Of a stretch of DNA of 64,000 nt, positions 53,782 to 64,000 are shown piece by piece (the stretch's first letter is position 1; the number at the start of each line of letters is the position of its first letter). The DNA is from Apiotrichum sp. Y4204 (taxonomy: Eukaryota > Basidiomycota > Tremellomycetes > Trichosporonales > Trichosporonaceae): assembly GCA_025531455.1 (NCBI GenBank), contig JAMYHL010000027.1:310001-374000 (forward strand), written 5' to 3'. The position numbers were made by a program, and so were the translations under genes. Under the pieces are notes generated by a model. It was not told where the DNA came from and made no database searches. It saw nothing but the letters and a program-made list of their open reading frames with translations.

Positions 53782-54969
53782 TCATCTCCGCCGCGGCCCG
53801 GCGCCCTGGTATCCGCCCGCCGCGCGCGCAGCCTTGCGCGCCTGGTCCTCCTTCATGAGCCGCTCCGCCTCGGACACAAACGCGCGGGGTTTCGCCCGCG
53901 CCGGCTCGTCGTCCGTTTTCGGTGCTTTCACAGTCTTGAAGACGTTTGTCGGCGCCGGGCGCTTTAGCGGGTTCGGGACAATCTTGAGCGGATTGGCAGC
54001 GGGCTGGAATAAGCTGATACCCCCGATATTGCCTATCGAGATTTTTGGTGCGCCGGCAGCAATGGACGCCGATGCCAATGCCGATGCCGATGCCGATGCC
54101 GATGTCGAGGTGGATGCCGATGCCGAGGTGGATGGCGGTGTCGGTGCCTCTGCGGAATCCTCGTCCTCGCTCTTCTTCCCCAGGCTGATCGTGATCTTCT
54201 GCCCCTCACTCCGATCAAGCTCCTTGGTCCCGTCGTCCGCGCCAGCGGCGGCCCGCGCACGCGCAATCTGGTCTTCGATCATTTTACGCTCGCGCTCTTC
54301 CCCATCCATTGTCGAGCGCTCCTTTTTCTGGAGTGCCGCCTGCTTTGCGAGCGTTTTCGGCGAGTTGTCAATCCACTGGATCCACAGCCCCTTGTCGTCC
54401 TCGTCGACCTTGACTATACCCGCCTTGCCGAGCGTCATGATAAACCCCGAGAGCGTGACCCAGCGCGTCGCGTTCATGTGCACGTGGTGCTTGTCCTGGA
54501 TGTACTCGTTGTACACTGCGTTTGCGCGCACGCGCTGCGTATTGTGCCGCGTCCGGAGCAGGGTCACAAACTCGTACTGAAACTGCCGCGAAAACTCGGC
54601 CACGGCACTGCCTGCGTTCGGGCCCAGCGAGATCATCTTGCGCAGATGCGGCTCGGACCGGCAATGCGCTTGGAACCCGTTCTCATCGCGCATCTGCAGT
54701 CAGCGACATCTGAATACCTCAAACAGCATCGAGATTATGCAAGGTTGGAGATCTGTCCAGTGGAGAGTACATCTCAAATTGCAGCGCCATTAGGTCGAAA
54801 TCCTTGCAAGTGAGGCTTCCTCCCCAACTCTCAAGATCATCCTCCCCATCGCCCCTTGCAGGAACACCAATGTACGCACCTGTTTCTCACATATTTGACA
54901 GTAGAATCGCAGCTGCCCGAGTCCCTTGGACTTGATCGACTTGGCGAGGGCCTTGTTGTACCCGCTCAT
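53782..54969 (-). CDS. Kin17/Rts2 zinc-finger DNA/RNA-binding protein
   Basis: Kin17 proteins act in DNA replication, UV response and pre-mRNA splicing. Two exons: MSGYNKALAKSIKSKGLGQL, RFYCQICEKQ, then MRDENGFQAHCRSEPHLRKM, which completes a Cys2His2-type zinc finger (C-x2-C-x12-H-x5-H). The conserved winged-helix part follows: EFSRQFQYEFVTLLRTRHNT, RVRANAVYNEYIQDKHHVHM, NATRWVTLSGFIMTLGKAGI, then DKGLWIQWIDNSPKTLAKQA and an Arg/Glu coil (RERKMIEDQIARARAAAGAD). A tract of Ala-Ser-Thr repeats (ASASTSTSASASASALASAS, from GATGCC repeats on the plus strand) precedes a basic tail ending GGYQGAGPRRR. It lacks the C-terminal KOW domain of animal Kin17, like yeast Rts2. The intron in the N-terminus (about 190 nt) is longer than most here. 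Confidence 0.92.
54065..54138 (+). repeat. GATGCC hexanucleotide repeats coding for a low-complexity Ala/Ser run
   Basis: Repeated GATGCC with GAGGTG variants, on the antisense of the Kin17 exon; gives the Ala/Ser-rich tract. Could be length-variable between strains. Confidence 0.8.
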
Positions 54970-55358
54970 GGTGAAGATGTGGATGGAGGAATGGTGATGT
55001 TGACGAGGTTGAAGATGAGAGTTGCGAGTTTTGTCGTGCGAGAGGAGAGAGAGAGAGAGAGAGAGATTGGGTGGCGAAAACGAAACAGGAAATTCAGGGA
55101 AAGGATGGGAGAGTATTAGACTTTTGGTTCCGCTAATGTCCAGAACTGGATGGAACCGCCTGTTGTATTTGACTTATTTGAATTGATTTGAATTCCGCCC
55201 TGCCTACGAGACACTGCATCTTGCCCAGCCACCCCGCCGGGCTGCCAGAGCGATGACGACAATGGCGAACAGCACAACACAACGACATCCACCCATTTCT
55301 CTCTCTCTCTTCCCACATCCACTCTCTCACTCTCACTCTCTCTTCATCACAATCAACA
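54970..55358. other. Short intergenic region with GA repeat
   Basis: Divergent promoters of Kin17 and the CUE-domain gene. Contains a (GA)n run at 55045-55066. No gene seen. Confidence 0.5.
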
Positions 55359-56959
55359 ATGTCCACCCCATCCAGCCCCAACGAGCCCAAGGAAGTCAAG
55401 GACGCCGACGCGCCCGGCTCACCCGGCTCGCCCCCCGCTGCCTCTGCCGCCTCGGCGGGGCTGGGATCGCCGACAAGGGCCATGGCATCGCCCCAGCCGG
55501 CGTCGCCCAAGGACTCGCCCAAGGTTTCGCCCGCCTCGCCCAAGACCTCGCCAGAGACCACCTCGTCTCTAGCTGCCCCAGCTGCCCCAGCTGCCCCCAC
55601 TGCCGAAGCTAACTCCGCCACCTCCGCCACCCCCGCCGCACCCGCCGCACCCACCGCACCGTCCCCCGCCCCGACACACCCCAACCCCAAGGTCGCGGCG
55701 CTGCTCACCATGTTCCCGTCTGTCGACGCGGGTGTCGTGGAGATGGTGCTCGAGAGCGTGGGCGGGTCGCAGGACCGTGCGATCGAGTCCCTCCTCCAGA
55801 TGACGGATCCCGAGTTCAAGCCCGACGCGACGGCCGCCCAGACCGAGGAGACAACCGTGAGTTTGCGGTGCTCTTGTGGCCACATGCCGCGCAGTCAGCG
55901 CTGCATCGCATCGCCGTTCCCCACCGGCAGGCTACCCACACTTATCCCGCACCGCCACTAATGCTCCAGTCACAGCTCAGCCTCGACGAACAGTTTGCCC
56001 GCGCACTCCACATGCAGGAACAGGAGGACCTCGGCCGCCACCCGCCGCCGCGGCTGCGCACCAGCCAGAACGCCATTCCCGCCGTGCTCCCGTACCAGCC
56101 GCGTGTCCGCCGCCCACGGACCCAGGCGCAGGTGCACGCACAGCAGCAGCAGCAGCAGGGACAGGGCGCACATGACGACCCGTATGCTGACTCGACGCGC
56201 GACCGCGAGCTCGAGGGGAGGTATGGCGAGCCGCCTGCTGGACACGGACCCGGTGGCGACCCGCCTGGTATGATTGCGTTTGAGGAGAAGCTGGGCCAGT
56301 TTGCAGAGGGTAGGTCATGGAAACTTTCCCAGCTGACAATCAGCGAGCAAGCAGACGTTTGACTCGCTGTTCACCCGCGCCAAGGCCAAGTACAACGAGA
56401 TCTCGGAGCAGCACACGTCGCGCAAGCAGGGCATGCAGCAGGCGGCGAGCGAATGGCGCGAGCAGGGCCGCGCGGGCGCCGGTGGCCCAATCGTCGGCGC
56501 TGGTGAGCGGAAGCAGTATGGCGGTCTGTTCGGTGCGCAGCGCACGAGCGGCGAGGCCCCCCGCGCCACGAGCCCCGGTGAGCGCACCACGAGCCCTGGC
56601 TTTGGGGCCGGCCAGTCGCCTGGCCGCCGCTGGTCCCCGACCGACGCATACGAGGACCCCACACCGCCCCGGATCCCGTCGCCTGCTGCCGGCAGCGGCG
56701 CCGTCTCCCCCGACAAGCAGCCTGCGCCTGGCAAGATTGACCTCTCCAAGCTCGGCTTCCTTCCGAAGAAGAAGGTCGACCTCATGTCGGCATCGACGAC
56801 TGACAAGGACCGTGCCAAGAGCCCGCCTGCGTCCGGCAAGTCGCTCGTCGACCAGATCCCCAAGACGCCGCCTGCCGAGCTGTCGTCGCCCCACACCCTC
56901 GGCGACAGTGACGACGACGACGACCTCGAGTACACTGAGAACCCGTTTGAGCGCAAGTG
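55359..56959 (+). CDS. CUE-domain ubiquitin-binding protein (Cue5/Don1-like)
   Basis: Starts MSTPSSPNEPKEVKDADAPG; about 110 residues of Ser/Pro/Ala-rich, disordered sequence. The CUE domain follows: LLTMFPSVDAGVVEMVLESV, GGSQDRAIESLLQMTDPEFK (the MFP and LL motifs that bind ubiquitin), as in yeast Cue5. After an intron, SQLSLDEQFARALHMQEQED (helix), a Gln-rich segment (QQQQQQGQGAHDDPYAD), and a further exon begins QTFDSLFTRAKAKYNEISEQ. The long disordered C-terminus (SPGERTTSPGFGAGQSPGRR, DLSKLGFLPKKKVDLMSAST, LGDSDDDDDLEYTENPFERK) follows. Cue5 links ubiquitinated cargo to Atg8 in selective autophagy; an Atg8-interacting motif is not obvious here, so the role is by similarity only. Soluble, cytosolic. 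Confidence 0.88.
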
Positions 56960-57057
56960 AGGACCGCCCAGGGGATCCAGGGAAGATGACTCCTAGGATG
57001 GCAGGGACCGAGACGAGGTGGATGATACTGTACAGATTCATGCTACAATGCGATGGG

Positions 57058-58015
57058 CTATGCGGTTGTCGCTGGCGTGCGGTGCAGCTGGGTCACGCTC
57101 GCCTTGCCGGAACACTCCTGCACGAGCATGCGCAGCTGATGTGAGCGGGTGCTGAGGAGAAAGCAGGCAGGCAGCATACTCACGTCGATGACGCCAGTCT
57201 CCACGGCCCGCACACTCAAGAGCGGCTCGTCGTGTCCCTCAGTCGCGTGTGGGGTGAGCGCGTCCCCCGCGAGGGCCGGCACCCAGGTCGCGGTATCCAC
57301 TGCGGCGTCGTCGCTTGTCTCGATGACAATGCTGAATGTCGATTCGCCTGTGGTCAGCAGGGGCCCTCGAGGATGGGGATAGAGCTATCACACTTGATCT
57401 GTGCGTGCCAGCGGTCACAGCGCGATGCGACCGTGCGTTCGTGAAATGGGCCATTCCAAACTCACCCGGTGCATCCTGCAGTTGTCCATCAAGCGCAGCG
57501 AGGCGCACAAGAAACGCGCGCAGACTGGCGCTGAGCGCGTCCTGGCCCGGCGCCCCCGTGATCCTGATATCAGCTTCTGGGTGCTAGGCGACGCACTTGA
57601 CGTGGGAGTCGGGGATGGGCGCGAGATATCCAAAGTCCACAATGAACCGCTCGAGGGGCACGCCAGACGCGGCATCCCGCGTCGCGAGGGTCATGCGGCG
57701 TAGCGCGCCTCGCTCCATGACGGCTGAGAGGGCGCGGACCTGGGCAGCGACGTACGCGCGCACGGCGGGCGAGCGGCTCTGGTACACTGCCACGCCGTGT
57801 GCGCGGGCCCGGGAAAATGTTGACGCGGGGTATACGGCGCGGAGACAGAGCAGCGTGTGGATTACTACCTCGACTGTGGGTTAGATTGTTGGCTAGAGGT
57901 GGAATATTACGGCCTTACGGAAAGAGGCGAGCGTGTCGACCGTTTCTGCTGTTAGGGAGAGGGAGGTTTGCGGGGGTCACGTACCTTTGAAGGTCATTCC
58001 GTCTGCTGCTGGCAT
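57058..58015 (-). CDS. REV7: REV7/MAD2B HORMA-domain protein (polymerase zeta subunit)
   Basis: Accessory subunit of translesion DNA polymerase zeta, also a partner of Rev1. Spliced from several exons (first: MPAADGMTFK, joined to AETVDTLASF, then LEVVIHTLLCLRAVYPASTF). The HORMA motifs continue: SRARAHGVAVYQSRSPAVRA, YVAAQVRALSAVMERGALRR, TLATRDAASGVPLERFIVDF and GYLAPIPDSHVK. Further exons give ALSASLRAFLVRLAALDGQL, then FSIVIETSDDAAVDTATWVP and, after the last intron, LRMLVQECSGKASVTQLHRT with the stop at 57058. The first two introns (35-50 nt) leave short exons, so the order was checked by reading frame. Divergent from the Heh/Man1 gene. Confidence 0.85.
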
Positions 58016-58359
58016 CTTGTACTTTTGTTTTGGTGTTCTTCTTCTTCTGCTCTCTGTTCTGCTTGGTTTGACTGGGACGGTGTTCACTATTTACTGCATC
58101 GAGAGCAACAACAACAACAACAACAAAAGTGGCAACAACAAACAAACAGAGCACGAGGCGACGATGAACGCATCGAGAGTTGCAAGCGGAATCAAAATTC
58201 TACATTGCCCAAAAATCACGGAAAATCCAAAAAATGCGCCTCTCCCAAACACAACACAACACGGCAACTCTCTCTTGCACAACATCACATCCGCTCTCCA
58301 CACCATCATCCACATCGCCACCCACCCACATCTCACACACCACACACACGCCACACGCC
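58016..58359. promoter_or_regulatory. Shared divergent promoter of REV7 and the Heh/Man1 gene
   Basis: 344 bases between the two starts, containing a CAA repeat (58106-58127) and a long CACAC stretch (58295-58350) just before the Heh ATG. Shared regulation is possible but not shown. Confidence 0.5.
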
Positions 58360-60884
58360 ATGGCCGCACCACCCCGCGACATCTACCTCGCAGAGGGGTT
58401 CAACCCCACAAAGCTTACAGTGCGTGCAACTGCCTATCCCGCGGTGGATGCCGGATGCTGACCCGTTTCTCGCAGATGCCGCAACTCCGGTACGCCTCCC
58501 CCGCGCCCCGCGCCGACCCGGGCCACTGACCTCCCAGATCCATCCTGCTCGAGCACAACATCCACCACCTCTCGTCGGCGAAGAAGGCCGACCTCGTACA
58601 CCTGTTTGCCACCCGCGTTGCGCCGCAGGGCGCACAGATCCTCGCGGCGGATGCGCGCGTGCTGCCCTCTGCGCACGGTATCATCGCCGTGAGCAATAAC
58701 GGCGACGAGGCGCCCGTCGATCCGGGACAGACTGCCGCTGGAGTCAAGCGGCCAAGGAAGAAGACAGCAAAGAGCGCAGCTACCGATGTGGACGAGCCGG
58801 TGGCCGAGCCCGCGCCGAAGAAGGCGCGTTCGAGGAAGAGCACGGCCGAGCCCGAGGCTGTACCGAAAAAGCCGCGCAAGAGCACCAAGAAGGCGCCCGA
58901 TGTGGAGGTTGTCGTCGACACGGTGGAGACTGTCGTTGCCGGTCCCTCGTCTGACGCCCCGGCTCCTATTCCCACTCCTGCCCGCGCACCGCGCCGCAAG
59001 TCGCGCGCACCCAGCTCGTCTGTCGAGCCGCCTACGCCGTCAAAGCGCAAATCCACGGCCAAGGCGCCGCGCCTCCCCACGCCACCAAAGATGGAGCCTG
59101 TTGTCGAGGTGCCGAGTCCTGTGAGGCGTGTCGCTCCCCCTGCACCTCGCCCTGGTACATCTTCGGACGCGGATTCTCCAAGGCACAAGCCGCGCATCTC
59201 GATCGACGACGACGAGGACACGTTCTCCGACTTCAACCCCTTCCAGGCCGGCAGCACGCAGGCCGCCCAAGCCGAGCGCCGCCGCCGGAAGTCGTCGCTT
59301 GGCCTCACGGAGGGCAAGCGCCGCGCCCCGCGTCCCTCCGAGTGGACTGCCACCAGCGTGCCGGCGGCTGCGGTGCCTGCAGCTGCCCTCCCCGCTGCGA
59401 ACCTCGTCGCGCCTACGCCGATCCTGCGCCGGGTGAGCCCTAACAACGAAGATCTGCGTATCCCACGCACCCCTCCCTCGGAGGCTCGCATCCGCCAGGA
59501 TGTGACCTGGGGAGACGAGCACAACCGTGTAATCGAGGAGAAGATGGGACGCAAGAAGGAGGCACGCAAGGAGGACGCCACAGACGCGCCGGCTGTCGCC
59601 GAACAGCCCAAGCCCGCGCCAAACGCCTTGGCCGGCCAGCGAGGCACAGGCAAGGCAATCGTCCGCCGCAAGAAAAAGGACCCCGCCCCGTCCCCGCTAT
59701 CGATCGGCCTCGGATTGCTCCTCTTCCTCCTGGCAGGCTACTACAAGTCGCTCTCGTCGGCGAACGGCTTCTGCGACCCGGGAAGCACGACCAACGACGT
59801 CATCCAGGGACGAGAGGTGCCCATTGCGAACGCGCAGGCGTGCATACACCGCAGCGTCAACTGGCCCGCGGAGCACGACGGTGAGGTGGCGCCGTTCGAG
59901 TGCGACAAGACGGCCCTTCCTCTGGTGCCCTTCTTCCCGCGGCCGACAGATTGCACCCCCTGCCCGCCGCACGCTACCTGCGCTAATGGCCAGGTGACAC
60001 AGTGTGCACCAGAGTACATCCTCACATCGAATCTCCTCGCGCCCCTCGGCCCGCTCGTTGACGGCTGGCCTGGTCTCCCTACTCGCATCTTCCCGCCATA
60101 CTGCCGTCCCGATACCGCGCGTATGCGCCAGGTCGGTCAGCTCGCGCGCCAGATCGAGGCCGAGCTCGCTGCCGCGCGCGGCAACCTTGTCTGCAGCCGC
60201 GAGTCCGAGTCGTCGGACAAGGGCCTTGGCGAAAAGTACGGCAAGCTCGAAGCGACTTTGCGCGAGTCATTTGCCGAGCGTCGTGTGGTGAGTTACTATG
60301 TTTGCTGTGATTCTAACTCGCAACAGGCATCAGTCACGCGCGAGCAGTTTGACGAGCTTTTTGACTCGGCCCTGCAAGACCTAGTCGAGCACGGCGACGT
60401 TATTGAGAGCATAGACGTCGACGGCCAGTCGTGGTACGCCGCCGCACGCACAGAGTTTACTCTTGCGTGCCGGGCAAAGCTCGAGGCGCAGTCGCTGCTG
60501 GACCAGTGGAAGTCGCAGCTGTTCATGACGGCAGGCGTGGTCGGTGCGATACTCATGTTCAAGCACCAGATTGAGAACACGGTCGCCGAGCGCAAGCGCG
60601 CCAAGGAGCTGACCCGCGTCGTGCTCAAGCGCCTGCAGGACCAGGAGCAGCTGCACTACGTCGACGCATCCATCACGCCGCAGCCGTACCTCCCCCCAGC
60701 CCAGCTGCGGGATGTTGTCCTCCCAGCGAGCGACAGTGCCGCGACGCGCGCGCGCATCTGGGCACTCGTCGAGGCTGCCATTGAGAAGAATGCGAATGTG
60801 TCGGTCAGCGAGCGCGAGGTGCGCGGCGACATGTGGAAGACGTGGGAGTGGACGGGCGTGGGCGAGCGCCGGGTGGAGTATTAG
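58360..60884 (+). CDS. Inner nuclear membrane protein, Src1/Heh1-Man1 family
   Basis: Heh-type proteins bind DNA and nuclear pores from the inner nuclear membrane. First exons: MAAPPRDIYLAEGFNPTKLT joined to MPQLR and SILLEHNIHHLSSAKKADLV, the N-terminal HeH/LEM-like helix-extended-helix motif. A long Lys/Pro/Ser-rich nucleoplasmic region follows, with nuclear signals (KRPRKKTAKS, PKKARSRKS) and an acidic DDDEDTFSDFNPFQAG. The first membrane segment is SIGLGLLLFLLAGYYKSL (near 59705). The perinuclear MSC domain follows with conserved cysteines (CDPGSTTND, CIHRSVNWP, FECDKTALP, CTPCPPHATC). The second membrane stretch is FMTAGVVGAILMF. The tail has DMWKTWEWTGVG. A 39-nt intron at 60288-60326 has no stop in frame. 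Confidence 0.9.
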
Positions 60885-61529
60885 TATGGGTTTCTCTTGT
60901 TTGTGTTATGCTACCATTCGATCAAGATGAGGTGCGAGCGTGAGCATAGAGTCAGAGTGGGTGACGGAGCCCATTGCCACTCGTGCCCGCTCTAACGCTG
61001 ATATACATTGCCTGGTAGGAATCAAGGTAACTGGATGTCCACTAACGGATGTGTGCGGCACACACTGTCGAACGCGCAAATGCGCCGTGAAGAGCCTGTC
61101 GGAGCTCAAAAACTGTCATTGACAGGCATGGCAGACATCAACGAACACTTTGCGGCAACGTACGCTCACAAGATCAAACCAGGATCGAACGCACGTCGCT
61201 TCAAAGTGTGCGTCGATATTTGCCATGCATGCTATGCCATCCTTGCCCACTGTCACATGAGACCTGCAGGCATTGAGGAGATGCTGCACGGCCTAGAGGC
61301 CTTGGGCAATCATGTGTCTGGCTTGCATGTCAGCCACGGCTTATCTTGAGAAAAATGCACAAGGTGCAGGGAAGGATCAGTAAAGGTGCTGGCAAGCAGA
61401 CAGGGCCATGTGCTGTTCAGCTGGCATCAAAGTGCAACCAGTCGGAGGGAGCACTTCCCGGGGACTTAACCGACGACGCAAATGCCGCTCTTACTCTACT
61501 GTCTAAACGATCTTATTATCTAAACTCCC
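60885..61529. other. Convergent intergenic region, about 0.65 kb
   Basis: 3' ends of the Heh gene and the DIC1-like carrier. No gene or RNA seen. Confidence 0.5.
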
Positions 61530-62713
61530 CTAGAACATTGTCCCGCCCATGGCGCGATACTTGTCTACGCCCGACTTGAGCTGTTCGAGAATAAGGAATC
61601 TGCCTGGTCAGCAAGAAACAAGCAACAACCCACATCAAAATTGTCTGCGGCTGGAGACGCGTCCAGGCCGGCAACCACCCCTTGAACATGAACCCCGGCC
61701 CCTCATTTTGCAGACTGCTCCTAAAAACCCCGATCATCGAGTCGTTGCCCGCCGCACTCATCACCCGCGCCTTGATCACGTCCGCGGGGGAACACACTGT
61801 CGTCGCGAGCGTCCCCGCCCCAAGGCTCGCTATCAGGTGTGTCACCGGCGAATCCACCATGCCGGCAGCTAGAAGCTCGTGTTTGAAGAAATCGTAGCTG
61901 CCGAGCTGGGACGCGTTCATGAGCACGCTCCGGATCGTGTTGGGCGCCACGCCGCGAAACCACGCGCCGACACCCTCGCTGCGTGTCATTGTGTATAAAG
62001 CTCGCACAGAGTTGGTGTACCCCCAACGCGCCTTGTCCGCCATCATCCGCACCATTATGAGTTCTGCGGGGTTGCCGAGGATGCCGGCGATCCCGCCGGC
62101 CAGACTCCCTGCCGCAGCCATCTTCCATCCTGGTGGCGGCCCGGGACCTGATATCAGAGACAGATAGGGGAAAGCGAGAGAAGCCGAAGGAGCCGGGAAG
62201 GACAAAAGCGAGAATGAATGTCAGCTCCATCTCCGGGCATACAGTAACACTCTCACTCACCGACATGCAGCGCGGCCTTGATAGAGTCGTACGCTGCAAA
62301 CCGTGCCATCGAGTACGTCATCTGCCGGAGGAGCGTGCCCGTCAACCCATCGTACAGTCCGCGAAAACCTGCAAGTGTGAGGATGGAAAGGGGATAACCA
62401 TAAACAACAGAGTGGGTCGGGCGTCGCGGGGTACATCCGGTCCTTTGACACTACTCCCTTCCCCCCTCCCTCTCCTATCGCTCCTCCACCACTCACCATG
62501 CAGCCTGACAGTCCTCCGCATACTAGCGAGCATACCCTTCTCCTCGCCCGTCTGCAGGCGCACCTTGGTAAGGTCGAGCGGGTGCGTGATGCTCGCGGCA
62601 ATCGTGGCAGCCACGCCGCCCAGCCAGAGGGGATACGCCCGCGGGACCGCGAGGGGTACGGCGCTTGCGACGGGCGCGACGCGTTCGGGGTTGGGTTTGC
62701 TGGATTCGCTCAT
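61530..62713 (-). CDS. DIC1: Mitochondrial dicarboxylate carrier-like protein
   Basis: SLC25 carrier with three repeats. Starts MSESSKPNPERVAPVASAVP; repeat 1: PLWLGGVAATIAASITHPLD, LTKVRLQTGEEKGMLASMRR, then FRGLYDGLTGTLLRQMTYSM, ARFAAYDSIKAALHV. Repeat 2: GSLAGGIAGILGNPAELIMV, RMMADKARWGYTNSVRALY, GVGAWFRGVAPNTIRSVLMN, ASQLGSYDFFKHELL. Repeat 3: SPADVIKARVMSAAGNDSMI, GFMFKGWLPAWTRLQPQTIL, MWV, with a last exon FLILEQLKSGVDKYRAMGGT to MF. The PxDxxK/R motifs (PLDLTKV, PAELIMV, PADVIKA) are present. The order of residues matches yeast Dic1, which exchanges malate/succinate and phosphate across the inner membrane. Stop at 61530. Confidence 0.9.
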
Positions 62714-63222
62714 GGAGAAGAATGGTGGTGAGATGGGAGAGCTGGTGCTCGTGATGGTCGTTCGCGGTCAGAATAATGCCTCGGGTGTCAGCGTCAAGGT
62801 GTCGGAGATCTGCGCCGTGGCAGTTAGTCGCTAGCGCTTGTCGCTAGTCGCTGGCGCGACTCACCGAGCAATGGGCAGACAAGAAGCGATGCAGACAATG
62901 TATACCGAGACATCGATCTATCCTGTACATATTCTTGTCTCTAAAATTGCCTCGACTCAACGAGAGCGTGATATCGTGATCGTGATCAAACGAATCCCAG
63001 GAGGCGCGGACATGATTTCCGAGCTTGATGACTCCAGCAGCAGCAGGCACGTTTGTTTTCGTCATTTCCCAATAATAAACAATTTACCGTGGCCCTGGCA
63101 CCCCTGACTTGCGTTTGCCTGGGCGGGGATGGTAGTCACCACCACGTTTCTCGTTCTCGCTCCGTGTTTTCTGTTCGCCAAACACGTTGGCATCACCACA
63201 ACTCCTACTGCTAATCTTTGGC

Positions 63223-63258
63223 GGATGCTTCGGATGTTTCGAATGCTTCGAATGCTTC
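63223..63258 (+). repeat. Four tandem 9-bp units (GGATGCTTC type)
   Basis: GGATGCTTC, GGATGTTTC, GAATGCTTC, GAATGCTTC in perfect 9-bp register. Confidence 0.85.
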
Positions 63259-63394
63259 GGGATCGGCGGGAGTTCCAGACTAGATGAATGTGGATCTGAT
63301 CGCCGTCATGGATGAATAATTGGCAGAAACTCAGAAAAACATATCCTCAAATCACTGTCATGAATACAGTAGTAGTACAACCCACCAACACAAG

Positions 63395-63426
63395 CACAGT
63401 CTCACAGTCTCACAGTCTCACAGTCT
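63395..63426 (+). repeat. Four tandem copies of CACAGTCT
   Basis: Perfect 8-bp period, 63395-63426, upstream of the tRNA gene. Confidence 0.85.
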
Positions 63427-63685
63427 CTCTCACCGCTCACTGCCGTCCACAGCCTCGACGACAGTCCGCGGCGACACGACGACCCGCCGCGCCTGATTCC
63501 TTGACACCCCACGTTGTCGGGTTACTGAAGACCGCTGGCCGCACGTGCCCCACTGATGTTGCGAGGTTTGAGTCTCAGCTCAATGAGATACACCGCGAGC
63601 ACAGTCCAGTGCCCCGCCAACCCTTTGTCTGCACAGATCAGTATCCATCGGGGGCGACACGCTTCACATTTTGACCTCCGCACGG

Positions 63686-63774
63686 GCCCCGTTAGCTCAG
63701 TGGTAGAGCGTGTCACTAGTACTGGATCGCGTCCGGTCATGACAAGGTCAGTCGTTCAAGTCGGCTACGGGGCA
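63686..63774 (+). tRNA. tRNA-Thr(AGT) with a 17-nt intron
   Basis: The acceptor stem GCCCCGT (63686-63692) pairs with ACGGGGC (63767-63773), followed by discriminator A. The D arm is GCTC-AGTGGTA-GAGC. The anticodon stem TGTCA pairs with TGACA (63740-63744), and the loop reads CT-AGT-A, with anticodon AGT at 63718-63720. The intron (63722-63738) follows position 37 as usual. The variable segment is five bases, and the T arm is AGTCG-TTCAAGT-CGGCT. CCA is not encoded. A five-T run at 63778-63782 terminates Pol III transcription. Confidence 0.93.
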
Positions 63775-63777
63775 TGC

Positions 63778-63782
63778 TTTTT
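63778..63782 (+). terminator. Pol III terminator of the tRNA gene
   Basis: Run of five T starting four bases after the tRNA 3' end. Confidence 0.8.
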
Positions 63783-64000
63783 GGGTCTGAACGCAGGAGA
63801 TTGAGGAGATTGAGGAGAAAGGTCGGGCGTTTCATAGTAGAGATAGGCTGAGATGTGGAATGCAGAGCGGCGGCGAAGAGCGGATAGCGAGAGAGACGCG
63901 ACCGTGGGTCAAGCGGACAAGTTACTTTTGAGGTCAAGCACCTGGTTTCGCCACGAACTATATGCTGTTCATAAGCCGGGTCTTGTCAACTCTATGCGGG

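Larger units (their letters stand above)
62714..63685. other. Intergenic region, about 1 kb, with tandem repeats
   Basis: Upstream of the DIC1-like gene; contains a 9-bp tandem repeat (63223-63258) and an 8-bp tandem repeat (63395-63426). Frames are short and without family motifs. Confidence 0.5.

Noticed and set aside
48720..60884. A DNA-repair gene cluster (Fpg, Kin17, REV7)
   Set aside because: The genes are on different strands and separated by unrelated genes (peroxiredoxin, CUE protein), so simple chance linkage is likelier.
63223..63258. TTC/GAA repeats as a heat-shock element
   Set aside because: The units repeat every 9 bases, not the 5-base nGAAn spacing required.

Overview
This window is nuclear DNA of a basidiomycete yeast, most likely a Tremellomycete of the Trichosporonales type. 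That placement is inferred from GC-rich genes broken by many very short introns (about 32-60 nt, 5' GTGAGT, branch point CTGAC or CTAAC only a few bases before the AG), the protein families present, and a tRNA-Thr gene with an intron. There is no operon structure, insertion sequence, CRISPR array or phage. I recognise 27 protein-coding loci (one partial at the left edge), one tRNA gene, and one weaker Pol III-type transcription unit. Gene boundaries were set by splicing exons by eye, so terminal exons and starts are less certain than gene bodies.

Layout. 0-5 kb: tail of a biotin-dependent carboxyltransferase, converging on a full-length PDR-type ABC drug transporter. 5-9 kb: mostly non-coding, with a gene for a small secreted protein with 12 cysteines (6898-7240). 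9-14 kb: a divergent mitochondrial-carrier-like membrane protein, an Mtr-like amino-acid permease and a YbhE-type lactonase. 16-18 kb: divergent ESF2 (rRNA processing) and a mitochondrial GatC-like gene. 18-26 kb: long intergenic stretches around one unknown serine-rich gene. 25.7-28.2 kb: divergent dephospho-CoA kinase (CAB5) and dihydroorotase (URA4). 28-36 kb: a surface protein with a hydrophobic C-terminal tail, a 111-residue one-TM protein, DENR/TMA22, and a DUF3224-like protein. 36-38 kb: a Dal5-like MFS permease. 38-41 kb: a 3.2 kb gene-poor stretch with short repeats and a cluster of three ACGCGT boxes.

41-64 kb is gene-dense: two unknown proteins, sphingosine-1-phosphate lyase (DPL1) divergent from a formamidopyrimidine-DNA glycosylase, an unknown protein, a mitochondrial peroxiredoxin, a Kin17/Rts2 zinc-finger protein, a CUE-domain protein, REV7 (HORMA) head-to-head with a Heh/Src1-Man1 inner-nuclear-membrane protein, a DIC1-like mitochondrial carrier, and tRNA-Thr(AGT). 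Three genes (Fpg, Kin17, REV7) within 10 kb concern DNA damage, but they are separated by unrelated genes and look like ordinary housekeeping loci, not a cluster. I found no convincing new multi-gene system. The observations most worth checking are the cysteine-rich secreted protein, the Pol III-like unit, the near-AG branch point, the ACGCGT cluster, and a possible mitochondrial form of dihydroorotase.
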